Below are positions 1 to 11,310 of a stretch of 64,000 nt of DNA, piece after piece; the stretch's first letter is position 1; each line of letters begins with the position of its first letter. The DNA comes from Cupriavidus necator A5-1 (lineage in GTDB: Bacteria; Pseudomonadota; Gammaproteobacteria; Burkholderiales; Burkholderiaceae). A program made the position numbers and the translations under genes. Under the pieces are notes generated by a model. That model was not told the origin of the DNA. It made no database searches and was given only the letters and a program-made list of their open reading frames with translations. The DNA is taken from assembly GCF_000744095.1 (NCBI RefSeq), contig NZ_JQLI01000001.1:3782001-3846000 (forward strand). Direction: 5' to 3'.

Positions 1-934
1 CGATTGGCAGGGACGGCATGGCCGTTATGCCGGACAAGGCCGGATAGACCGCAAATTGCCTGAAATCCGCAAAGTCAGGCCGCAGCCAGAGCTGCGATGC
101 CAGGGCCCGCTCGTCCGGCGCCTCTGGCAGCCGCGACCGCGCCGTCCAGGCCATGCGCCCGGGCGGCACATAGGCCCTGGCCATGGCAGGCAGGCGCCCC
201 AGCGCCTGCCATTGCGGTACCCACGCCGGATGCCCGGCCAGGTTGACGTGGGCGACGCGGTAATCCATGTCCACGCGGGCGATCAGTTTCCAGTTGAACG
301 GAGAATACGGCTGGGGCAGCGCGTCCACTCCCTGCGCCTGGATGCCGGCGGCGCGCAACGATTCGTTGCCCAGTTCCAGCGCCCGTTGCTTGAGCACTGC
401 CTGGACGCCGACATAGGCGCAGAGCAGCGCCATGCCCGCCAGTGCTGCCCGGCTGCGCCACTGCGGCGCCAGGAACAGTGCCAGGGCCAGGCCGGACACG
501 ACGATGCCGCTCAGCAGCGGATCGACTAGGAAGCTGGTGCCAAGGTTGAAGCGCCGTTCGGAGCCGGGATAGAAGATGCGGGTGCCATAAACCGTGATCA
601 GGTCCAGCGCGATATGGCTGGCCACCCCAAGGCAACTGATGGCCAGCGCCTCTCGCCAGGCCTCGCGCCGGCGCGCCACCAGGCAGAACAGGCCGGCAAG
701 CAACGCTCCCCAGGCAGGAAGCAGCAGCAGCGAATGGGTCGGCCCCTGGTGCCACTGCGCCAGGAAGCGCAGCGGATGGACCAGGAAGCCCAGGAAGTCG
801 ATATCCGGAAAGGCCCCGGCGACAGCGCCCAGCAGCAGGCGTTCGCGTGTGCTTAGCCGCTTGCCCGGGACCTCGGCCGTGGGGATGGCGAGCGCGGCCT
901 GCGCCCCCATCAAGGCATGGGTGATCGTGTCCAT
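1..934 (-). CDS. YdjM-family (DUF457) membrane-bound metal-dependent hydrolase, 3' end outside window
   Basis: The reading frame starts at ATG 934 (MDTITHALMG) and is still open at base 1, so the C-terminus is missing; 311 codons are visible. Characteristic His/Asp motifs of the YdjM/LexA-inducible family are present: THALMG near the start, FPDID around residue 45, GPTHSLLL around residue 65 and a SHIALDLIT segment, interleaved with hydrophobic membrane helices. Known members are inner-membrane proteins assigned as metal-dependent hydrolases by family; the substrate is unknown. The start overlaps the 3' end of the upstream tetR-like gene by 25 bp, so the two are probably one transcript, with the regulator first. 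Identification is by motif pattern only. Confidence 0.8.
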   Translation of the reverse strand, partial: MDTITHALMGAQAALAIPTAEVPGKRLSTRERLLLGAVAGAFPDIDFLGFLVHPLRFLAQWHQGPTHSLLLLPAWGALLAGLFCLVARRREAWREALAISCLGVASHIALDLITVYGTRIFYPGSERRFNLGTSFLVDPLLSGIVVSGLALALFLAPQWRSRAALAGMALLCAYVGVQAVLKQRALELGNESLRAAGIQAQGVDALPQPYSPFNWKLIARVDMDYRVAHVNLAGHPAWVPQWQALGRLPAMARAYVPPGRMAWTARSRLPEAPDERALASQLWLRPDFADFRQFAVYPALSGITAMPSLPI

Positions 935-1536
935 CCGGACCGGGCCGGTGCCTTGTCGACCGGGCGGCGCAAGGCGAGGCGCTCGGCGCAGCGCAGTTGC
1001 CGTTCGAGCCAGGCTTGCGTGCGGCCGGCATCCGGCGAACCGTCGCGCAGCCAGAAGCCGAAGGTGGAGAGAAAGATGCCGGTCAGCACGACCTCTTCCA
1101 TTTCACGGCGCCAGCCGGATTCGGGCAGGCGGGCGGATTCCCGGATCCACTGCACGGTGCTGCTGATATGCAGCAGGCCCTGCACCTGCAGATGCAGGTG
1201 CTCCGGCTGCAGCTTGTAGCGCAGCATCTGGGCGGTGAGCTGCCGGTGCGGGGCCAGCGCTTCGAGCCAGGCGAGGATGGCCTGCTCCAGGCGCTCGCGG
1301 CAGGACAGGGCGGCCCAGCCTTCGCGCGCGGCGATGCGCACGAGCGCACGATCGGCCCGTTCGAACCAGGCCTCGGCCAGGTCGTCCTTGGTCCGGTAGT
1401 GCCGATGGATCTCGTCCAGGCCGATTCCCATGTCGTCGGCGATGTCGTAAAGGTGCAGCGCGTCCCAGCCGCTGCGCTCGCCGAGCATCAGGGCGACCTC
1501 CAGGATCCGTCCGGCCAGGGCTGCATCGTCGTTCAT
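910..1536 (-). CDS. TetR/AcrR-family transcriptional regulator
   Basis: A 208-residue protein with an N-terminal helix-turn-helix typical of TetR proteins: LAGRILEVALMLGERSG followed by the recognition segment DDMGIGLDEIHRHYRTKDDL at about residues 30-50. The C-terminal two thirds is helical and would hold the ligand or dimer interface. I chose the ATG at 1536 because it has a GAGGA ribosome-binding site about 10 nt upstream; an in-frame start at 1638 would add 34 residues unlike this family. It overlaps the YdjM-type gene by 25 bp and is divergent from the acyl-AMP ligase fusion at 1818, which makes that gene or its own operon the likely target. The ligand cannot be read from sequence. Confidence 0.85.
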   Translation of the reverse strand: MNDDAALAGRILEVALMLGERSGWDALHLYDIADDMGIGLDEIHRHYRTKDDLAEAWFERADRALVRIAAREGWAALSCRERLEQAILAWLEALAPHRQLTAQMLRYKLQPEHLHLQVQGLLHISSTVQWIRESARLPESGWRREMEEVVLTGIFLSTFGFWLRDGSPDAGRTQAWLERQLRCAERLALRRPVDKAPARSGWTRSPMP

Positions 1537-1695
1537 GGCGTTGCCATCCTCGGGAATGCGTCTGCGCTCTCCCTTCCAGCATAGAAAGGCAGCCCGGGCG
1601 CGAGCGCCGATTTCTGCGCCAGGTGCACGATGCAGCAACTTCGGATCGGTGTGCAGTGCGGGGCTTGCCGGCCTGTGCCCGGCTCGGCACCTGCC

Positions 1696-1723
1696 TCGAC
1701 AATTTCCGCACGCCGCCTATCTT
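1696..1723 (+). promoter_or_regulatory. sigma70-like promoter for the acyl-AMP ligase fusion
   Basis: TCGACA (5 of 6 matches to the -35 consensus) at 1696-1701, a 16-bp spacer and TATCTT at 1718-1723 lie in the 281-bp divergent gap before the start at 1818. This predicts a transcript start near 1730 and a leader of about 88 nt. Confidence 0.42.
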
Positions 1724-1817
1724 AAGGGTGTCAGTCCAGGCGCCATCCGGACAGGCCGCCGTGCCAGCCAGCACCCGGCGGCGGCCGCCGTTTCGCGTGG
1801 ACAGAGGCCATACGCGC

Positions 1818-4664
<2,847 letters not shown>

Positions 4665-4723
4665 GGTCCCGCGCCGCGAGGAACTTGCCATGACATCTGC
4701 TGACGGAGCAGGACACTAGCGGC

Positions 4724-5743
4724 ATGGATACCTTTGCCACCGCGCCGATGTGGGCCGGCTTCCTGATCCTGGTGCTGGGGACGCTGCTCGTGGACGTGTT
4801 CGTCCTGGGTGGCCGGCACGCGCACCGTGTGTCGACGCGCGAAGCGCTGGGCTGGACCCTGACCTGGTCGACCCTGGCCGTGCTCTTCGGCATCGCACTG
4901 TGGTGGCTGCTGGCCGAGAGCGCCGGACGCGAGACCGCGGACCGCAAGGTGCTGGAGTTCTATACCGGCTACCTGATCGAGCTGTCGCTGTCGGTCGACA
5001 ATATGTTCGTGTTCGCGATGATCTTCGGCTATTTCGCGGTGCCGCCGGAGTTGCAGCGCAGGGTGCTGCTGTTCGGCGTGGTCGGCGCGATCGTGATGCG
5101 CGCTGTCATGATCCTGGTCGGCGTGTGGCTGATCAGCGAGTTCTCGTGGATCCTCTATGTGTTCGGCATGTTCCTGCTGTTCACGGGCATCAAGATGCTG
5201 TTCGTCTCCAGGCGTGCCCCGGATCTCTCGCGCAATCCCATCGTTCGCTTCCTGTGCGCGCATATGCGGATCACGCCGGATTATCACGGCGAGCGCTTCT
5301 TCTTGCGCATGGACGGCCTGCGCTACGCGACGCCGATGTTCCTGGTGGTGCTGCTGGTCGAGGCGACCGACCTGGTGTTCGCCGTCGACAGTATCCCGGC
5401 CATCTTCGCCGTCACCACCGACCCCTTCATCGTCTTTACCTCGAACATTTTCGCCATCATGGGGCTGCGGGCCCTGTATTTCCTGCTGGCCAATCTGGCG
5501 CAGCATTTCCACTACCTGAAGTACGGCGTGGCAATCGTGCTCGCCTTCATCGGCGCCAAGATGCTGGCTGAGCCGTGGTTCCATGTGCCGGTGCACTGGT
5601 CTCTCGGCGCCGTCGCCATGACGTTGCTCGTGTCCGTCCTGATCAGCCGGGCCAAGGCCAGGCGGACGCTTGCGCACGCCGGGGACGAGTTGGGCGGCCA
5701 CTGCGCGTCGCGCGAGCGCAGGGCCGGGAACCGGCGCACATAA
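4724..5743 (+). CDS. TerC/Alx-family integral membrane protein
   Basis: A 339-residue multi-pass membrane protein with the TerC family hallmarks: ELSLSVDNMFVFAMIF near residue 90 and the paired acidic motif EATDLVFAVDSIPA near residue 220, followed by SNIFAIMGLRALYFLL. Members such as E. coli Alx export manganese and others are linked to tellurite resistance or metal insertion into secreted proteins; which applies here is unknown. About 9 membrane helices are apparent. It starts 60 bp after the ligase fusion and is followed closely by a universal stress protein gene, so a three-gene operon is plausible. The short upstream gap leaves no room for a yybP-ykoY manganese riboswitch. Confidence 0.88.
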   Translation: MDTFATAPMWAGFLILVLGTLLVDVFVLGGRHAHRVSTREALGWTLTWSTLAVLFGIALWWLLAESAGRETADRKVLEFYTGYLIELSLSVDNMFVFAMIFGYFAVPPELQRRVLLFGVVGAIVMRAVMILVGVWLISEFSWILYVFGMFLLFTGIKMLFVSRRAPDLSRNPIVRFLCAHMRITPDYHGERFFLRMDGLRYATPMFLVVLLVEATDLVFAVDSIPAIFAVTTDPFIVFTSNIFAIMGLRALYFLLANLAQHFHYLKYGVAIVLAFIGAKMLAEPWFHVPVHWSLGAVAMTLLVSVLISRAKARRTLAHAGDELGGHCASRERRAGNRRT

Positions 5744-5754
5744 GGAGCGATTCC

Positions 5755-6180
5755 ATGAACAAGATCCTGCTTGCGACCGACGGGTCGGCCTTTAGCGATG
5801 CGGCCGCCCGCTACCTGATCCAGAGTCCCCTGCTCACCCGCGATTTCGTGGTGCACGTGGTGCACTGCGAACCGGATGTGCCTGGCGACATCAAGGCCTT
5901 CATCGACCGGGCTAACCTTGAGGCCTGGCATCGCGAACAGAACGACAAGGCGATGAAGTCTGTGGCCGGCATCCTGGGCGAAGCCGGTATCGCCTTCGAG
6001 TGCCACGGCTTCACAGGCTTCGCGCCGACCCGCATCGTCGAGTATGCGGGCACCATCGGCGCCAACCTGATCGTGATGGGTTCGCACGGCCGCGGCGGTT
6101 TCCTGGATGCCATCGTCGGCTCGGTGGCCAGGCGAGTCCTTGCCCACGCGCACTGCCCGGTGCTGCTGGTCAAGAGCTAG
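5755..6180 (+). CDS. Universal stress protein (UspA family)
   Basis: A 141-residue single-domain UspA protein: N-terminal MNKILLATDGSAFSDAA, and the ATP-binding signature GSHGRGGFLDAIVGSVA near residue 110 ending in HCPVLLVKS. The glycine-rich signature predicts an ATP-binding type. The start at ATG 5755 has a strong AAGGAG ribosome-binding site 7 nt upstream; a longer in-frame start would run back into terC. It lies 11 bp downstream of terC on the same strand. Its end is 7 bp from the end of the convergent TonB-dependent receptor gene. Confidence 0.92.
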   Translation: MNKILLATDGSAFSDAAARYLIQSPLLTRDFVVHVVHCEPDVPGDIKAFIDRANLEAWHREQNDKAMKSVAGILGEAGIAFECHGFTGFAPTRIVEYAGTIGANLIVMGSHGRGGFLDAIVGSVARRVLAHAHCPVLLVKS

Positions 6181-6187
6181 GCGCGGC

Positions 6188-8374
6188 TCAGAGGGCGGCG
6201 CGCAGGCCCACAAAGAAGCGCCGCCCGGGCGCGGGCTCGAAATACCGCCCGTTGGCCTCGTTGACGATCACCGAGCCGATGTAGCGCCGGTCGGTGATGT
6301 TGTCGATGCGGCCGAAGACGTAAAGCCGCGTTGGCCCGATGCGGAGTTCATAGCCCGCGCGCAGGTTGAACACGGCGTAGCCGGGCGCGGCCTGCGTGTT
6401 GAGGTCGTCGGCATAGACACGGCTGTCGACACGCATCTCTGCGCCCAGCGTCAGCGGCGCCAGCGGCCGCCATGACAGGTCTGCGCTCAGGCTGTGGCGC
6501 GCGGTGCCGGGCAGGCGGTTGCCGGCAGCCACGGTCTGGCCCTGCGCGTTGACGAAGCTGTCGCCGAAGTAGGCGTCGAGCCAGGTATAGGCGAGACCCG
6601 CCTCGATGCGGCTGCCCCCGCCCTGCCCCGGTGTCCCCACCTGCCCGAGAAAGCCGCCGCGCCAGCCCAGTTCGAATCCGCGCCGCTGCACGCCGCTGAC
6701 GTTCTGGTAGACGGTGCGGCCGGCATTGTTGGAAAGTGGCACGACTTCGTCATGGCTGCTGGCATCGAAAAACGCCGCCTCCAGCCGTTGCCCCGCCGCC
6801 TGCCACTTGATGCCGATCTCGCCCTGGCGGCTGGTGGAGGCCTGCAGGCCGAGGTTGCTGCCGACACCGCTGGGGCCATAGGCGACCTCGGTCAGCGTCG
6901 GCGTTTCGAAGCCGCGCCCGAGGTTGGCGTAGACATTGAGCGAGTCCAGCGCGTGCCACACCAGTCCGAGCACCGGGCTGACGTTGCTGTAGGTCGAACT
7001 GCCGCTGTCGTTGGGGCTGGCCGCGGTGATGAAATGGTCGTCGATGCCCAGCCGCACCCGGCTGGCGCGCACGCCGCCCACCAGTTGCCACGCCGGATGG
7101 AAGGTCCAGTCGAATTGCGCGAAGGCGCCGAGGTCGGTCGCGGTATTGGTTTCATCGCGGCGCAACGCGCCCTGCGTGCCGTCCTGGTTGACGTAGCCGT
7201 TGCGGCCGTCGCGCATGCCGTTGGCTTCCAGGCCCGCGCTCCACAGCAGCGGCAGGCCATTGGCGGTGGTGCGACGGCTCCATGACAGCGCGGCGCCGCC
7301 GTAGGTGCGGTCGAGGTCGACGATGCCGCCGGCCGAGTTCGGCGCTGCGCCGCTGAAGCCCAGCCGCTGGTACAGGTTGCGCGTGCCGCCGTAGAGGCGC
7401 GCGGACAGGCTGTCGGCCTCGGTGAGCTGGTGGTCTACCACCACGCCGGCCTGGGCCTGCTCGACGTTCTTGCCGCTGTCGAACTGGGTCGCGGCGGGCA
7501 CCGCCTGGCGCGGGTTGGCATCGGCTTGCGCGCGCGTCAGGCCGAGCGGGTCCTGCGCCAGCGGCTGGTTGAAGTAGTTGAACTGGCCGGTCACGCGCGT
7601 GCCGCTGGCCGGCTGCGCCACGACCTTGGCGTTGAGTTGGTACCGGCGCGCCGCGCTGTGGTCGCGGTAGCCGTCGGTCTGGTAAGTCCAGGCATCGAGC
7701 GTGCCGCCGAGCCGCTCATTGCCGCCGGCGAGCGCCACGCCGGCCTGCCACTGGCCGTCGGAGCCAAAGCCCGTTGACGCGCGGCCGGTGAAGCCATCCT
7801 TGGGAGGATCGGGCGTGAACACATGCACCACGCCGCCCGAGGCATTGCCGTACATCTGCGCGAACGGACCGCGCAGCACCTCCACCCGGCTGGCGTTGGC
7901 GAGATCCGCCGTGGAAGCCTGGCCCTGCCCGTCGGGCATGGTGGCGGGAATGCCGTCGACATACAGCCGTACGCCACGCACCCCAAAGGTCGAGCGCGTG
8001 CCGAAGCCGCGCACCGCCAGCTGCAGGTCCTGCGAGTAGTTCTGCCGGTTGCGCACCGCCACACCTGGCACGCCGGCCAGCACCTCGGACAGGTTGACCA
8101 GCGGCGTGGCGCTGCGCAGCGGATCGACTGGCACGCTGTCGACCGCGGCCGGCGCATCGAAACGGCGTTGCTCGCTGCGGGTGGCGCTGACCACCACATC
8201 GGGCAGGGTCTCGGCGGTGGCGACGGCCGCTTCCGTACCAGGCGCATCCGCGGCATGCGCGCCCGCGCCGGCCAGCGCCAGCACGGCGAGTGCCAGCGCG
8301 TGCCGGGCAGGGATCGGAATAAGGAGACGGTGGCCCTGCCTGACCGCCAATCGCTGCGTGCCGCCTGGTCTCAT
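6188..8374 (-). CDS. TonB-dependent outer-membrane receptor (YncD/PqqU-like)
   Basis: A 728-residue receptor. A signal peptide (hydrophobic residues about 24-41, AHA cleavage site) is followed by a TonB-box region at about residues 57-66 (LPDVVVSATR). The plug domain follows, with VRGFGTRSTFGVRGVRLYVD, the GIPATMPDGQGQ stretch and EVLRGPFAQMYGNASGGV. The rest is a beta-barrel ending in an aromatic-rich strand (RRFFVGLRAAL). The MPDGQGQ plug element resembles E. coli YncD (PqqU, a pyrroloquinoline quinone receptor), but the ligand here is unproven. No ABC importer, regulator or siderophore gene sits beside it. The ATG at 8374 lacks a strong ribosome-binding site, so a start slightly downstream cannot be excluded. 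Confidence 0.88.
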   Translation of the reverse strand: MRPGGTQRLAVRQGHRLLIPIPARHALALAVLALAGAGAHAADAPGTEAAVATAETLPDVVVSATRSEQRRFDAPAAVDSVPVDPLRSATPLVNLSEVLAGVPGVAVRNRQNYSQDLQLAVRGFGTRSTFGVRGVRLYVDGIPATMPDGQGQASTADLANASRVEVLRGPFAQMYGNASGGVVHVFTPDPPKDGFTGRASTGFGSDGQWQAGVALAGGNERLGGTLDAWTYQTDGYRDHSAARRYQLNAKVVAQPASGTRVTGQFNYFNQPLAQDPLGLTRAQADANPRQAVPAATQFDSGKNVEQAQAGVVVDHQLTEADSLSARLYGGTRNLYQRLGFSGAAPNSAGGIVDLDRTYGGAALSWSRRTTANGLPLLWSAGLEANGMRDGRNGYVNQDGTQGALRRDETNTATDLGAFAQFDWTFHPAWQLVGGVRASRVRLGIDDHFITAASPNDSGSSTYSNVSPVLGLVWHALDSLNVYANLGRGFETPTLTEVAYGPSGVGSNLGLQASTSRQGEIGIKWQAAGQRLEAAFFDASSHDEVVPLSNNAGRTVYQNVSGVQRRGFELGWRGGFLGQVGTPGQGGGSRIEAGLAYTWLDAYFGDSFVNAQGQTVAAGNRLPGTARHSLSADLSWRPLAPLTLGAEMRVDSRVYADDLNTQAAPGYAVFNLRAGYELRIGPTRLYVFGRIDNITDRRYIGSVIVNEANGRYFEPAPGRRFFVGLRAAL

Positions 8375-8678
8375 GGGTGTCGGAAGCGGTTGCGGGGCAT
8401 CTTTGGGGTGCCGGCCACAGGTGGATGTGTCGCAACTTTATCGTGTCCGGACTGCCATTGCCACGTGCGGCGTTGCGGGAAAACCCGCGGGCGGGGCGAT
8501 GCCATCACCGGGCTCCGCGATGTTCAAAAAAATTCAATAAATGGTTGCAGGAATGTCCACGCAACAGCGCCATCCGCTCCCTACACTGCTTTCACCACCC
8601 GCTGCAACCGCACCACTCCATCACGCAGCTGCAGCATAAGCGTATTCAGATTTTCGAAACCATCAGGGACCCGACACC
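8375..8678. other. Divergent intergenic region, tonB-receptor / flavoprotein
   Basis: 304 bp between divergent genes. An A/T-rich island at about 8521-8545 (runs of A and two TTCAA words) is the likely location of divergent promoters. I see no convincing Fur box or cobalamin riboswitch on either strand and no small gene. Confidence 0.5.
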
Positions 8679-9302
8679 ATGACCACCACCCAACTCACCC
8701 GCGTCGCCATCGTCTACCACAGCGGCTATGGCCATACCGCCAAACAAGCCCAGGCGGTCTCGCGCGGCGCCGGAAGCGTCGCAGGCGCCGAAAGCCTGCT
8801 GATCCCGGTGGAAGACATCGACCAGCACTGGGATACACTGGAACAGGTCGACGCCATCATCTTCGGCGCACCGACCTACATGGGCAGCGCCTCGGCGCAG
8901 TTCAAGGGATTCATGGACGCCACCTCGCGCAATGTCTTTGCCAAGGGTGGCAAGTGGGCCAACAAGGTGGCAGCGGGTTTCACCAACGCGGCCTCGCGTT
9001 CGGGCGACAAGCTGGCCACGCTGCAGCAGATGGCGATCTTCGCCGCGCAGCACGGCATGCACTGGGTCAACCTGGGCCTGCCCCCGGGCCACAACAACTC
9101 CAAGTCGACCGAAGACACGCTGAACCGCCATGGCTTCTTCCTGGGCGCCGCCGCGCAATCCAACGCGGATGAAAGCGCCGAGGTGGTGCCGCCGCTGGCC
9201 GACCTGCGTACCGCCGAGCACCTCGGCGCACGCGTGGCGGAAGTCGCGCAGCAACTGGCCGCCGGCCGCCGCGCGCTGGCGACGCTGAAGCAAGCCGCCT
9301 GA
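8679..9302 (+). CDS. Flavodoxin-family NAD(P)H-dependent oxidoreductase (WrbA-like)
   Basis: A 207-residue flavodoxin-fold protein. The FMN phosphate loop is VYHSGYGHTAKQA at about residues 11-23, the second FMN contact is FGAPTYMGSASAQFKGFMD near residue 62, and LPPGHNNS lies near residue 128. WrbA-type proteins carry FMN and reduce quinones with NAD(P)H by two electrons; the exact substrate is not predictable. The gene stands alone, divergent from the TonB-dependent receptor, and is followed by a clear hairpin terminator at 9327-9349. Confidence 0.85.
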   Translation: MTTTQLTRVAIVYHSGYGHTAKQAQAVSRGAGSVAGAESLLIPVEDIDQHWDTLEQVDAIIFGAPTYMGSASAQFKGFMDATSRNVFAKGGKWANKVAAGFTNAASRSGDKLATLQQMAIFAAQHGMHWVNLGLPPGHNNSKSTEDTLNRHGFFLGAAAQSNADESAEVVPPLADLRTAEHLGARVAEVAQQLAAGRRALATLKQAA

Positions 9303-9326
9303 GCGCCGGCAGCGTTGTTTGAAGCG

Positions 9327-9349
9327 ATCGGCCCCCATCGGGGGCCGAT
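9327..9349 (+). terminator. Intrinsic terminator after the flavodoxin gene
   Basis: A perfect 10-bp stem (ATCGGCCCCC / GGGGGCCGAT) with a 3-nt ATC loop, followed by TGTCATT. It lies 24 bp after the stop at 9302 and separates that gene from the nrdD promoter region. Confidence 0.75.
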
Positions 9350-9450
9350 TGTCATTCCGGGGCCCGCCCCATCCAACGTTCCCCGGCTGCCGGCATGGAT
9401 TTGCCCGCGCGCAAGTCCGGCCCTCGCGCAAACCCTCCCGCCACGCCCGC

Positions 9451-9464
9451 TTGACGGCCATCAA
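9451..9464 (+). promoter_or_regulatory. FNR/ANR-like box upstream of nrdD
   Basis: TTGACGGCCATCAA differs by one base from the FNR consensus TTGAT-N4-ATCAA. It lies 99 bp before the nrdD start. An oxygen-sensing activator would suit an oxygen-sensitive class III reductase. The assignment is by motif only. Confidence 0.6.
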
Positions 9465-9499
9465 GCGGCAGGCAAACCCCGGACGCCGATCGCTCACCA

Positions 9500-9546
9500 C
9501 CACTATATCTAGTGCTAACCTGCCACGCACACACTAGATAGAGGTA
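9500..9546 (+). promoter_or_regulatory. Tandem NrdR boxes in the nrdD promoter/leader
   Basis: CCACTATATCTAGTGC (9500-9515) matches the NrdR-box core CwAtATaTwG closely (9 of 10), and ACACTAGATAGAGGTA (9531-9546) matches it more loosely (8 of 10). The boxes are offset by exactly 31 bp (15-bp gap), the helical spacing described for paired NrdR boxes before nrd operons. Box 1 overlaps a TATATC -10-like hexamer and box 2 overlaps the GAGGTAA ribosome-binding site of nrdD. The half-sites also form a 9-bp inverted repeat, TATCTAGTG/CACTAGATA. NrdR is the ATP/dATP-sensing repressor of ribonucleotide reductase genes. Confidence 0.7.
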
Positions 9547-9549
9547 ACC

Positions 9550-11310
9550 ATGAGCGATCTTCAGCAGCCCGGCAAGGGCGACCAGGTAGACGTCGGCAAC
9601 GCCATGGAGGAATACCTGGCCCGGCGCGACTGGCGCGTGCGCGCCAATGCCAACCAGGGCTACAGCCTGGGCGGGCTGATCCTGAACGTCGCGGGCAAGG
9701 TCACGGCCAATTACTGGCTCTCGCATATCTTCAGCCCGGAGGCGGCGTGTGCGCATCGCGACGGCGACCTGCATATCCACGACCTCGACATGCTGTCCGG
9801 CTACTGCGCCGGCTGGTCGCTGCGCCAGTTGCTGACGGAGGGCTTCAACGGCGTGCCGGGCAAGGTCGAGGCCAACCCGCCGAAGCATATGTCGGCCGCG
9901 GTCGGCCAGATTGTCAACTTCCTCGGCACGCTGCAGAACGAATGGGCGGGCGCGCAGGCCTTCTCCAGCTTCGATACCTATATGGCGCCGTTCGTGCGCC
10001 GCGACCGCATGGACTATCGCGCGGTGCGGCAGGCCATGCAGGAGCTGGTTTTCAACCTGAACGTGCCGAGCCGCTGGGGCACGCAGACGCCGTTCACCAA
10101 TCTCACCTTCGACTGGACCTGCCCGCAGGACCTGGCCGGCCAGGTGCCGTATATCGCCGGCGAAGAGATGCCGTTCACCTATGGCGACCTCCAGCCCGAG
10201 ATAGACATGATCAACCGCGCCTACATCGAAGTGATGATGCAAGGCGACGCGCGCGGCCGGGCCTTCACCTTCCCGATTCCGACCTACAACATCACGCCGC
10301 ACTTCGACTGGGACCATCCCAACGCCGAACCGCTGTTCGAGATGACTGCGCGCTACGGGCTCCCCTACTTCCAGAACTTCATCAATTCCGACCTGGAGCC
10401 GCATATGGTCCGCTCCATGTGCTGCCGCCTGCAACTGGACCTGCGCGAGCTGCTCAAGCGCGGCAACGGCCTGTTCGGCTCGGCCGAGCAGACCGGCTCG
10501 GTGGGCGTGGTCACCGTCAATTGCGCGCGGCTGGGCTACCTGCACGCCGGCGACGAGGCCGGGCTGCTGCAAGCGCTCGACCGCCTGCTCGCACTGGGCC
10601 GCGACGTGCTCGAGGAAAAGCGCCGCGTGGTGCAGCACTACATCGACGAGGGGCTCTACCCCTACACGCGGCGCTACCTGGGCACGCTGCGCAATCACTT
10701 CAGCACGCTGGGCGTGAACGGCATCAACGAGATGATCCGCAACTTCTCCGGCGACGCGGACGACATCACCTCGCCGCGCGGCCATGCGATGGCGATCCGG
10801 CTGCTGGACCACGTGCGCGCGCGCATCACCGCCTTCCAGGAAGACACCGGCCACCTCTACAACCTGGAAGCGACACCGGCGGAAGGCACCACCTACCGCT
10901 TCGCGCGCGAGGACCGCAAGCGCTGGCCCGACATCCTGCAGGCCGGCACGCCGGAGCAGCCGTACTACACCAATTCCAGCCAGTTGCCGGTGGGCTATAC
11001 GGACGACCCGTTCACCGCGCTGGCGATGCAGGAACCGCTGCAGGGCAAGTACACCGGCGGCACCGTGCTGCACCTGTACATGAACGAGGCCATCTCCAGC
11101 GCGCAGGCCTGCAAGGCACTGGTGCAGCGGTCGCTGTCGCGCTTTCGCGTGCCGTATATCACCGTCACGCCGACCTTCTCGATCTGCCCGACGCACGGTT
11201 ACCTGAGCGGGCACCACGAGTTCTGTCCCAAATGCGATGCCGACCTGCTGGCACGCAATCATGCCGCGGCCGGCGCGCCGCAAACCCATCTTGAAAAGGA
11301 GCTCACATGA
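9550..11310 (+). CDS. nrdD: Anaerobic (class III) ribonucleoside-triphosphate reductase, catalytic barrel without glycyl-radical segment
   Basis: A 586-residue NrdD barrel. Class III hallmarks are present: catalytic-cysteine candidates Cys86 in GYCAGWS and Cys291 in SMCCRLQLDL (equivalent to Cys79 and Cys290 of phage T4 NrdD), HIHDLD at 75-80 and NGINEM. A C-terminal metal site is formed by Cys546, His549, Cys559 and Cys562 (CPTH...CPKC). The protein stops at residue 586, about 24 residues after the metal site, where canonical NrdD continues into the glycyl-radical loop. That loop is encoded by the next gene, whose ATG overlaps this stop (ATGA). The N-terminal ATP cone is also absent or very reduced. 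It has a GAGGTAA ribosome-binding site and upstream FNR- and NrdR-like sites. Confidence 0.92.
   Translation: MSDLQQPGKGDQVDVGNAMEEYLARRDWRVRANANQGYSLGGLILNVAGKVTANYWLSHIFSPEAACAHRDGDLHIHDLDMLSGYCAGWSLRQLLTEGFNGVPGKVEANPPKHMSAAVGQIVNFLGTLQNEWAGAQAFSSFDTYMAPFVRRDRMDYRAVRQAMQELVFNLNVPSRWGTQTPFTNLTFDWTCPQDLAGQVPYIAGEEMPFTYGDLQPEIDMINRAYIEVMMQGDARGRAFTFPIPTYNITPHFDWDHPNAEPLFEMTARYGLPYFQNFINSDLEPHMVRSMCCRLQLDLRELLKRGNGLFGSAEQTGSVGVVTVNCARLGYLHAGDEAGLLQALDRLLALGRDVLEEKRRVVQHYIDEGLYPYTRRYLGTLRNHFSTLGVNGINEMIRNFSGDADDITSPRGHAMAIRLLDHVRARITAFQEDTGHLYNLEATPAEGTTYRFAREDRKRWPDILQAGTPEQPYYTNSSQLPVGYTDDPFTALAMQEPLQGKYTGGTVLHLYMNEAISSAQACKALVQRSLSRFRVPYITVTPTFSICPTHGYLSGHHEFCPKCDADLLARNHAAAGAPQTHLEKELT

Noticed and set aside
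75..1031. Minus-strand frame of 318 codons overlapping the YdjM-type gene
   Set aside because: Another frame over the same DNA gives clear YdjM motifs and membrane helices; this one is Arg/Pro/Gly-rich shadow.
4665..4723. yybP-ykoY manganese riboswitch before terC
   Set aside because: The gap is only 59 bp and shows no matching helices.
8375..8678. Cobalamin riboswitch before the TonB-dependent receptor
   Set aside because: Some G/C-rich hairpins are present, but the conserved B12-box and GCCACTG-type core are not found on the correct strand.
11283..11310. Simple frameshift in nrdD
   Set aside because: The small downstream frame has its own ribosome-binding site and an ATGA overlap with spacing expected of a real gene, which a chance frameshift would not create; sequencing error is still listed as a refuting test.
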